A stretch of 35,290 bases of DNA from AP-15 sp036008325. GTDB lineage: Bacteria > Pseudomonadota > Alphaproteobacteria > ATCC43930 > CGMCC-115725. Each line of letters begins with the position of its first letter. The stretch's first letter is position 1. Below, in pieces: positions 17,839 through 24,171 of this stretch. The notes under the pieces are model-generated. The model did no database searches, was not told the DNA's origin, and saw nothing but the letters and a program-made list of their open reading frames with translations. The DNA is taken from contig DASYNW010000142.1 in assembly GCA_036008325.1 (NCBI GenBank), forward strand, positions 1 through 35,290. The letters run 5' to 3'. A program made the position numbers and the translations under genes.

Positions 17839-19650
17839 ATGAAACGAACCCTCACCACCTTGTTAGTCTTAATTTTCCTGGTTTTATTCGGCTTCGCCGG
17901 CACCGCCGTCGCCTGCGCCTATACAGATCCTGTCCCGTGCAAAACGCTTCGCATCTACAATAACAACCCCGCTACCGGCAGTAACATTTACGTATTTTTC
18001 GAGTCCTTTATTCAACTCCCGACCAAGGCTGATTTGTGGATGCAGGCTCAGTTCAAAGTAACGGACTGGAACAGCAGCTTTGTCAGCTCCCGGCGATTTG
18101 TCACGAGCAGGCTTCGCCGAGCGTACATTCAGATCGGCAACGATCAAGGCATCGCGCCGGGGCAGTCGGTCGACATTACCGTTCCATTTTACACCCAATT
18201 GCTGACGACAACGGCAGATAATTTGGGAAAGATCCCCGATCAATATATCGATTGGTGGAATTCCGGGCGCATCGTCTTTTTCGACAGTCCGGCCGCCTAT
18301 CACTCGGTAATCGTCACCAACAGCCCCGACGCTACGGTACCTGGAGGGGGCCTCCCGCCCAGTCCTGTCAAGTATCTCGCTGGGGCTGCGGTACCGACTT
18401 GTACGTCTTCCGACGGTAAAAAATGCACCGTGGCGCTGTTCGAGAATGCGCTCCAACCGCTTGACGGCATTCCCTTCCAGCTCCAGGAATATACCCTTGC
18501 TTCGGCCGAAGGCCCTCCACTCAATACAACGCTACCCGCGCCTACCCGAACCAAGATTGATCTCAGATACGTCAATTATAATGTGTCGTCGCTCGACTCG
18601 GTGTTCCTGCCCGTGGCGATGGGGCCGCTGACCCAGGCCGGTGACAGCGTGGATCTCGGGGTAAAGCCGCCGGTGCCGGTGCCGTATGTCGGCACGGCCC
18701 TCACGACCGCACAATTCAGACAAACCCTGGACAAGTTCTCGAGCGGCGGAAACAATTGGCCGTTCTATGTGCCGGCCTATTTTGACGATATGGTTCGTCC
18801 CAATTTTCCGTCGTCTGCCGCCAAAGCCTGTTCTCTTGCACCGTTCTCCTCGCCCAGCACCGGCGTTTATAACCTGCCGAAACTTCCCGGCACCTTCAAC
18901 GTGTTGACCGCGTCGTATCTGGGAGCGCGAGTGGACGATGCGGGAGGAATCGTTTACCCGCCGGTGCCCCCGGTGCTGAGCTCAAATCCTGCTAACTACA
19001 AGGCCAAATACACGACCAATGCGTGCACGCTCCCGACCCCGCCGCCCTTTCTGAACCCGCCCAATTTGGGAGTGGCCGGCAAGTCGTTCGTCGACTTGTG
19101 GAATAGATGTTACCCCAGCACAATGGATAATAGTGGAACTTGCCAAAATATCAGAACGGTAGCCGACCTTTTTGTCAACAAAAGCTACTACGCTAATACG
19201 GCCTGTAAAAATCCACAGCCTCCTCCCTTCTATATAGTGATGCAGGCCGTGTATGGCTGGGTGCCGATTGTTAATAGAGGCTGCACCGGGCTTGATCTTA
19301 AGACCAATGTAACGGCGTATCAAAATGCTGCCCTCGCCTATTGTCGCCTGCAATACAATTACATAACGTTGCCAGCAAACAAGAAGTCCGAATACACATT
19401 CAATCCTTTCACCGCCTTGATTCATGCTCCGTATAGCCCCGTATTAGGCGGCGGCCTCGACTCCAGCGCCTACGCATTCTCGATTGACGACAAGCTGTCG
19501 TTCAAGAGTGTGGTCGCGGACGGGATCATTCTGACCATCGCCGGAACCAAGGGCCTCGAGTTCGACCGCAAGGCCGGCCAGACGGCGCCGGTGCCAACGC
19601 CGATCCCGACAACCGCGCAACAGATCGTGGAGCATTGCAAGCTGGATTGA
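17839..19650 (+). CDS. Secreted protein of unknown function (603 aa)
   Basis: Residues 1-25 (MKRTLTTLLVLIFLVLFGFAGTAVA) form a clear export signal. Cleavage could be after AVA by signal peptidase I, or just before Cys26 if it is a lipoprotein; the site is ambiguous. The mature protein is rich in Tyr, Asn, Pro and Cys. The N-terminal part (TLRIYNNNPATGSNIYVFFES, DLWMQAQFKV, RAYIQIGNDQGIAPGQSV, YIDWWNSGRI) looks like a beta-rich domain, and the C-terminus (NPFTALIHAPYS, YAFSIDDKLSF) faintly recalls thaumatin-like/GH64 glucanases. That resemblance is weak and I assign no activity. Base composition is visibly less GC-rich than its neighbours, hinting at acquisition. It follows the autotransporter by 140 bases on the same strand and may be co-transcribed. 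Confidence 0.8.
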   Translation: MKRTLTTLLVLIFLVLFGFAGTAVACAYTDPVPCKTLRIYNNNPATGSNIYVFFESFIQLPTKADLWMQAQFKVTDWNSSFVSSRRFVTSRLRRAYIQIGNDQGIAPGQSVDITVPFYTQLLTTTADNLGKIPDQYIDWWNSGRIVFFDSPAAYHSVIVTNSPDATVPGGGLPPSPVKYLAGAAVPTCTSSDGKKCTVALFENALQPLDGIPFQLQEYTLASAEGPPLNTTLPAPTRTKIDLRYVNYNVSSLDSVFLPVAMGPLTQAGDSVDLGVKPPVPVPYVGTALTTAQFRQTLDKFSSGGNNWPFYVPAYFDDMVRPNFPSSAAKACSLAPFSSPSTGVYNLPKLPGTFNVLTASYLGARVDDAGGIVYPPVPPVLSSNPANYKAKYTTNACTLPTPPPFLNPPNLGVAGKSFVDLWNRCYPSTMDNSGTCQNIRTVADLFVNKSYYANTACKNPQPPPFYIVMQAVYGWVPIVNRGCTGLDLKTNVTAYQNAALAYCRLQYNYITLPANKKSEYTFNPFTALIHAPYSPVLGGGLDSSAYAFSIDDKLSFKSVVADGIILTIAGTKGLEFDRKAGQTAPVPTPIPTTAQQIVEHCKLD

Positions 19651-19693
19651 GGCGGTAGGGCAGCGAGGCCAGAGCGGTTTCCGGTCAGGTTGC

Positions 19694-19785
19694 CTAGCCG
19701 GCTTGGTGAAAGAAGGTTCGACATTCCTGGGGCGGATCGCGATCGAGGGTGCGGCCGATGGTCTGCCACAGGCCGTCGTTGGGCG
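19694..19785 (-). pseudogene. IS630-family transposase C-terminal fragment
   Basis: On the minus strand the frame ending at TAG 19696-19694 reads NDGLWQTIGRTLDR then PPQECRTFFHQAG, the typical C-terminus of IS630-family transposases (normally ...ECRNFF...AGY). About 30 residues are left. It abuts the IS66 orf2 relic in a different frame, so one element was cut by, or joined to, the other. Confidence 0.65.
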
Positions 19786-20034
19786 GGCCTTGAATCTGGC
19801 CCCTTCCAGCCACTTCCAGACCAGCACCAGTCCGGTCCCGTCATAGACCACCAGCTTCACCCGGTCGGCTCGCTTCGAGCAAAACACAAAGACCGTCCCG
19901 CGGAATGGATCCCCCGGAAGAACCGATTGTACCCGTTGCCGCCAACCCATCGGCACGCGGCGAAAATCGACCGGCGGCGTCGCGATCGGCACTCGCACCC
20001 CGTCTGGCGGCGTCCCCGTGAGAACGGGGATCAT
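19786..20034 (-). pseudogene. IS66 orf2 (TnpB) remnant, C-terminus lost
   Basis: The ATG at 20034 begins MIPVLTG, then GVRVPIATPPVDFRR and DPFRGTVFVFCSKRADRVK and YDGTGLVLVWKWLEGARF, which are the conserved blocks of the IS66 small accessory protein TnpB. The motif normally ending around KWP.. is replaced after GARFK by IS630 text. Several normally conserved positions are changed, so this is a decayed copy. The start overlaps the preceding orf as ATGA, as in intact IS66 elements. Confidence 0.75.
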
Positions 20035-20140
20035 GCCATCGCCTTCAACAGGCGCAGCACCTAGCCGAGAAGGGCCCCAGCTCGGCACCCGCCCCGACCC
20101 GCACGATTGCGCTGCCGATCTCGATCGCCGCCGCCCCGGA
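20031..20140 (-). pseudogene. IS66 orf1 (TnpA) C-terminal remnant
   Basis: Minus-strand text AAAIEIGSAIVRVG is the conserved C-terminal block of IS66 TnpA. Beyond it the frame is lost, although the expected RLLKAMA ending can still be read in another frame just before the TGA that overlaps the orf2 start. The left limit of recognisable homology is uncertain. Confidence 0.5.
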
Positions 20141-20274
20141 ACCCCCCGTGGCTTTCGGCCACCACGGGCTCCGCTTAGGGTGGAGCGGTCTTTCTGCCGG
20201 AGGATTTGAGGTGCGACCGACTTGGTAGCCCGCTATATGACCAAAAAACTGTCAGTCATAACGCAGGAGAAAAC

Positions 20275-20310
20275 GTGAAAATGAAGCGACCGTCCTCGCG
20301 ACAAGGATGA
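20275..20310 (+). CDS. Possible leader peptide upstream of the MFS gene (11 aa)
   Basis: CAGGAG stands six bases before a GTG that opens VKMKRPSSRQG followed by TGA, 34 bases before the transporter ATG. The ribosome binding site is better than that of most genes here. It could be a regulatory leader, the remnant of an IS-cut gene, or chance. Confidence 0.25.
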   Translation: MKMKRPSSRQG

Positions 20311-20344
20311 TACAAGAATCCCTTGAGGCGCTTTGGGAGCCGTT

Positions 20345-21622
20345 ATGACCGCCGACGCCCTTGTCCCGCCCGTCCGCGCCAGACCCACACTGACGCGGGT
20401 CATCGTCGCCGCCTCGCTCGGCAATGCGATTGAATGGTTCGATTTTCTCGTTTACGGCTATTTTGCGGTCACGATCTCAAAAGTGTTCTTCCCGAGCGGC
20501 AACGAGACCGCGTCGTTGCTGTTGACCCTCGGAACTTTCAGCGTCTCGTTTCTGGTCCGCCCCGTGGGCGCGATCGTGATCGGCGCCTATACCGATCGCG
20601 TCGGCCGCAAGGCCGGGCTCACTCTCTCGATCCTGTTGATGGTCATCGGCACGACGATGACGGCGTTGATGCCGGGCTATGCGACGATCGGGGTTGCGGC
20701 GCCCATCTTGATCCTTGTAGCCCGCCTGGTGCAGGGGTTTTCGGTCGGCGGCGAGTTTGGCAGCGCAGTCACCTTTCTTGCCGAACAAACCGCCTCGCGC
20801 AAAGGCTTTGTCGCGAGCTGGCAATGGGCCAGCACCGGGATCACCGGCGTCCTGGCGTCGGGTTTCGGGATCGTGCTGACGAGCGTCTTGTCGCCGGCAC
20901 AGATCGTCGAATGGGGCTGGCGCGTTCCGTTCCTGTTCGGGATCTTGGTTGGCCCAGTCGGGCTTTATATTCGCCGCCGGCTCGACGAGACGCCGGAGTA
21001 TGTCGAGATCGAGCCGACCCGCACCCCAGTGCGCGACGTGCTGCGCGAGCACCCGATCGAAGTCCTCTTGGCGATTGGCGCCGCGGTGATCTCGAACAGC
21101 TCGGCCTATATCATCCTCTACATTCCAACCTATGCGATGAAGGAGCTGCATCTGCCGCAGGTAACCGGCTTCATCGCGACCTTCGTCGGCGCCGTCATTC
21201 TCGGCGTCGCCTCGCCCTTCGCCGGACACCTCTCCGACAAATTTGGACGCAATGGCATTTTGACGGGGACGGCTTGGCTGTTTTTCCTCACTACGTTTCC
21301 GGTTTTTTATCTGATGGTCGCCTATCCCTCGCTCGCGACGGCGATCTTGGCCGCCGGCTGGCTCAGCCTCGTCAAGGCCGGCTATAGCGGGGTGCTGCCA
21401 TCGCAGCTCGCCGAGCTCTTTCCGACCGCCATCCGCGGGATCGGCGTGTCGTTGAGTTTCGCCATCGCCGTGACGATCTTTGGCGGGTTCACGCCCTTTG
21501 TCGCGACCGGACTCATCGCCGTGACCGGCAACAGCCTTTCGCCCAGCTTCTATATAATGTTCACTGCTGCGCTCAGCATCATTGCTCTGGTTTTTGTGCA
21601 GCGCCGCCGGTATCCGCGGTAA
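20345..21622 (+). CDS. MFS transporter, metabolite:H+ symporter (MHS) type
   Basis: A 425-residue inner-membrane carrier with about 12 hydrophobic segments. The start region NAIEWFDFLVYGYFA is the hallmark of the MHS/ProP-like branch (proline/betaine, citrate, alpha-ketoglutarate, shikimate carriers). The cytoplasmic loop 2-3 motif is GAYTDRVGRKAGL; RLVQGFSVGGEFGSA lies in TM4; the second-half loop reads GHLSDKFGRNGIL. GGGAG before the ATG at 20345 fixes the start; the TTG 12 bases upstream is less likely. It is flanked by IS66 relics on both sides, so it has no preserved operon partner. The substrate is probably a small organic acid or zwitterion, by family analogy only. Confidence 0.9.
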   Translation: MTADALVPPVRARPTLTRVIVAASLGNAIEWFDFLVYGYFAVTISKVFFPSGNETASLLLTLGTFSVSFLVRPVGAIVIGAYTDRVGRKAGLTLSILLMVIGTTMTALMPGYATIGVAAPILILVARLVQGFSVGGEFGSAVTFLAEQTASRKGFVASWQWASTGITGVLASGFGIVLTSVLSPAQIVEWGWRVPFLFGILVGPVGLYIRRRLDETPEYVEIEPTRTPVRDVLREHPIEVLLAIGAAVISNSSAYIILYIPTYAMKELHLPQVTGFIATFVGAVILGVASPFAGHLSDKFGRNGILTGTAWLFFLTTFPVFYLMVAYPSLATAILAAGWLSLVKAGYSGVLPSQLAELFPTAIRGIGVSLSFAIAVTIFGGFTPFVATGLIAVTGNSLSPSFYIMFTAALSIIALVFVQRRRYPR

Positions 21623-21639
21623 TATCCGGGCCGGGTGTC

Positions 21640-21870
21640 GCCTGGTGACGGCGACTAACCGGCAGGGTAGGGCGCATCGAAAACACCGACACCCTGAGCC
21701 ATCTCAGGACCGATCAGGCACACATGTTCCGCCCGATTGGCAGGCGCATCGCCAGCCACCGGCGGTGCTGTTCCGTTACTTGGCCGATCGCAGGGGCGAG
21801 CATCCCCGGGCTCGCCTCAAGAACCCACAGGCGTCATCCACGCCGATGGCTATGCCGGTTTCAACTAGCG
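21640..21870 (+). pseudogene. IS66 transposase (TnpC) fragment
   Basis: On the plus strand PPAVLFRYLADRRGEHPRARL and, after a frameshift, VIHADGYAGFN followed by TAG match the central DDE region of IS66 TnpC (normally FRYSPDRKGEHP...GILQADAYAGFN). Upstream and downstream parts of the transposase are missing. It lies between the MFS gene and the broken end of the cox operon. Confidence 0.7.
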
Positions 21871-21930
21871 AGCAATTGAAGGCGCCGGAGCGGCGCACCC
21901 GACTTATCGGCATCCATCATTTCCGAAGGT

Positions 21931-21944
21931 CCCCCCCCCCCCCC
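21931..21944. repeat. Homopolymer of 14 C (poly-G on the minus strand)
   Basis: An uninterrupted C14 tract. It lies exactly where the coxF-like reading frame on the minus strand stops making sense and the IS66-side sequence begins. Such tracts slip during replication and are also prone to sequencing error. Confidence 0.9.
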
Positions 21945-22050
21945 TCGCGCGCGGAAGTTTCGGTTTGCACTACGGTGACGGCGCGGAAAACCTCGCCCTT
22001 CGCCATCACAAGCCCATCGCGGCAATCAGATCTTGCGCGGCGCCGGTCAT
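21945..22050 (-). pseudogene. coxF: Broken 5' end of a coxF/xdhC-like gene
   Basis: AGGAG follows the coxE stop directly, and an ATG at 22050 reads MTGAAQDLIAAMGL then TGA. In the next frame an ATG overlapping that stop (TGATG) continues MAKGEVFRAVTVVQTETSARE before the poly-G tract. GEVF.A.TVVQT..SA resembles the N-terminus of CoxF/XdhC proteins, which follow coxE in known clusters and assist molybdenum-cofactor maturation. Two possibilities remain: a frameshifted single start, or a short upstream peptide with reinitiation. In either case the gene ends after about 35 residues at the C14 tract and the IS66 relic. Identification is by context and a short similarity only. Confidence 0.45.
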
Positions 22051-22061
22051 CGCGGTCTCCT

Positions 22062-23231
22062 TCACAATCGCGCAAATTCGTGTTCGAGAGCCGCAAGGCT
22101 CGCCAGCGAATGGGCGGTCGCGAAACAATCGATGTAGTCGAGCGCGGCGGCCATGGCGCGCGCCACCGGCGCGTAGTCCCGCCAGCCCAGGAGCGGGTTG
22201 AGCCAGACCAGCCGGCGGGCGCGGCGCTTCAGACGCTCGAGCTCGACGCTCAGCGCTTCGGTTGGATCGGTGTCGTAGCCGTCGCTCATCACGATCACGA
22301 CGCTGCGCGAATTGAGCGTCTCCTTGGCGTAGCGTTGATTGAAATGCCTGAGCGACACCGCGATCCGCGTGCCGCCGCCGAAACCCTCGGTCATCAAGGA
22401 CAGCCGCCTGATCGCGCGGCTCGGATCGCGCTCGCGCAGCGCCTCGGTGACGCGAACGAGGCGCGTATGGAACAGGAAGGCCTCGGCCTGGAGCCATTGC
22501 CCGACGAGCCCGCGCACGAAACTGAGAAAGTAACGGCTGTAGACCTCCATCGAGCCGGAAACATCGAGCAGAACCACGAGCCTGACCGGCCGCTCCGGCC
22601 GGTGCCTGCGCCGCAGCTCGATCGGCTCGCCGCCGCGCGACAGGTTGCGCCGGATAGTGCGGCGCAGATCGATCGCGTCGCCGTGCCGCGCCGGCAGCCG
22701 CCGGCGGCTCAGGCGATAGCGCATTGCGCGCGCCAGGCGCCCGGCAGTTCGCTCCGCCTCGGCGACATCCTCGGGCGAGACCAAATTGCGCAGATCGGTG
22801 CGCATCAGCGCATCCTGCGCGCTCGCGATCAGCCTCCCCGAGCCGCCGGCGCCGTCCGGCCCCTCGGCTTGGCCAGGCAGGCGCGCGATCCGGCCCAAGG
22901 AAGCCGAGCCTTCTTCGGGCGGCAAGACCTTGTCCCACAGTTCGGGCCGGGGGCGATGGCTGCGAAACGCATCCTTCGCCGGAGCGCTTTCGAGGAGGCG
23001 CAGGCCGCGTTTGAACCAATAGGCGTCGAACAATCCATCGAACCGCGACCATTGCGAGCGATCGCCCGACAGCATGGTTTTGAAGGCGAGACGGGCGGCC
23101 GAAACATCGGGGAACTCGTCCGCCGCCAAGGTGCCGAGGACAAGCTCGGCTTCGCCCGGCCCGACCGCAAATCCACGTTCGCGCAGATGCGCCATAAAGC
23201 CGGTCATGCGCGAGGCGGCAACGAGAGGCAT
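22062..23231 (-). CDS. coxE: CoxE, VWA-domain maturation protein of CO dehydrogenase
   Basis: A 389-residue soluble protein with a C-terminal von Willebrand factor A domain. The metal-ion-dependent adhesion site is intact: DVSGS in VVLLDVSGSMEVYSRY, Thr in GFGGGTRI, Asp in VIVMSDGYDTD. The N-terminal half (FMAHLRERGFAVGP, LFDAYWFKRGL) is the region shared by CoxE proteins. The ATG at 23231 overlaps the coxD stop (TGATG), arguing for coupled translation and for choosing this start over the longer frame. In Oligotropha CoxE works with the AAA+ protein CoxD in activating the Mo-Cu centre; that role is assigned by family and position. Confidence 0.9.
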   Translation of the reverse strand: MPLVAASRMTGFMAHLRERGFAVGPGEAELVLGTLAADEFPDVSAARLAFKTMLSGDRSQWSRFDGLFDAYWFKRGLRLLESAPAKDAFRSHRPRPELWDKVLPPEEGSASLGRIARLPGQAEGPDGAGGSGRLIASAQDALMRTDLRNLVSPEDVAEAERTAGRLARAMRYRLSRRRLPARHGDAIDLRRTIRRNLSRGGEPIELRRRHRPERPVRLVVLLDVSGSMEVYSRYFLSFVRGLVGQWLQAEAFLFHTRLVRVTEALRERDPSRAIRRLSLMTEGFGGGTRIAVSLRHFNQRYAKETLNSRSVVIVMSDGYDTDPTEALSVELERLKRRARRLVWLNPLLGWRDYAPVARAMAAALDYIDCFATAHSLASLAALEHEFARL

Positions 23232-24112
23232 CACGCCACTTTGCCGATCAGCCGGGCGGTGACCTCGCGCGGCATCGATTTCAGATCCGCCTCGGTCTTC
23301 AGGAGGCAAATCAGGCTCGCCTGGATCGCCGCGGGGTCGCCATGGATCGAGCGGACATCCAGTCCGACGAGCGCGCCCGCCCAATCGAGCGTCTCGGCGA
23401 TGCCAGGCTTCTTTTCCAGATCCTCGCGCCGCAGCATCTGCACAAAGCGCACGATCTGCCGCGCCAGGCGCCGATCGAGATCGGGCAGCCGCGCGTGAAG
23501 GATCGCCAATTCTTTCGTATCGTCGGGAAAATCGAGATAGGAATAGAGGCAGCGCCGGCGCAGCGCGTCCGACAAGGCGCGGGTTCCGTTCGACGTCAGG
23601 ATCACATGCGGGAGCGAGCGCGCGGCGATGGTCCCAAGCTCGGGGATCGTGATCTGAAAGTCCGACAGGATTTCCAGCAGATAGGCTTCGAACTCTTGGT
23701 CGGCGCGATCGATCTCGTCGATCAGCAGCACCGGCGATTGAGGCTGCGAGATTGCTTCGAGCAGCGGCCGGCGCAGCAGATATTCCTCGGAGAAGATATG
23801 GCGTTCGATGGCGTTGGACGGCATCGCGTCGCGCTCATGCGCACGGATCGCCAACAGCTGGCGCTGATAGTTCCATTCATAAATGGTCGCGTTGGCGTCG
23901 AGCCCCTCATAGCATTGCAGGCGAATGAGCCTGGTCTCGAGCGTGGCGGCGAGCGCCTTGGCCAAATCGGTCTTGCCGACCCCGGCCTCGCCTTCCAACA
24001 GCAACGGCCGCCGCAGCCCGACCGTCAGGCACAGCGCCATGGCCAAGGCGTCGTCGGCGATATAGCCAGCCTTGGCGAGATCGTGCTGCATCGGCTTGTA
24101 GTCGAAAGTCAT
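23231..24112 (-). CDS. coxD: CoxD, MoxR-type AAA+ ATPase
   Basis: A 293-residue MoxR-subfamily AAA+ ATPase. Walker A is GEAGVGKT (about residues 40-47), Walker B is LLIDEIDRAD, sensor 1 is ILTSNGTR, and the Arg-rich ALRRRCLYSYLDFP segment follows. YEGLDANATIYEWNYQRQLL is typical of CoxD. In O. carboxidovorans CoxD functions in sulfuration of the molybdenum and assembly of the Mo-Cu site. The ATG at 24112 is the only plausible start, yet there is no Shine-Dalgarno: it is preceded by a T7 run and a terminator-like hairpin in the 59-base gap after coxL. The stop overlaps the coxE start. Confidence 0.9.
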   Translation of the reverse strand: MTFDYKPMQHDLAKAGYIADDALAMALCLTVGLRRPLLLEGEAGVGKTDLAKALAATLETRLIRLQCYEGLDANATIYEWNYQRQLLAIRAHERDAMPSNAIERHIFSEEYLLRRPLLEAISQPQSPVLLIDEIDRADQEFEAYLLEILSDFQITIPELGTIAARSLPHVILTSNGTRALSDALRRRCLYSYLDFPDDTKELAILHARLPDLDRRLARQIVRFVQMLRREDLEKKPGIAETLDWAGALVGLDVRSIHGDPAAIQASLICLLKTEADLKSMPREVTARLIGKVA

Positions 24113-24115
24113 GCC

Positions 24116-24160
24116 AAAAAAATGGGGACGGCCAGCTGATTTTGTGACACCGCCATCCCC
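24116..24160 (-). terminator. Terminator-like hairpin between coxL and coxD
   Basis: On the minus strand GGGGATGGC (24160-24152) pairs with GCCGTCCCC (24132-24124): nine pairs with one G-T, a 19-base loop, then an A and seven T (24122-24116). It follows the coxL stop by 11 bases and ends just before the coxD ATG. It would either partly terminate transcription after the structural genes or act as an attenuator; read-through is needed for coxD and coxE unless they have another promoter. Confidence 0.6.
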
Positions 24161-24171
24161 ACCTCGTCTGC

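Noticed and set aside
21582..23498. A 638-codon plus-strand frame from the MFS end through coxE
   Set aside because: It runs antisense to coxE and through IS66 remains; its translation shows no family.
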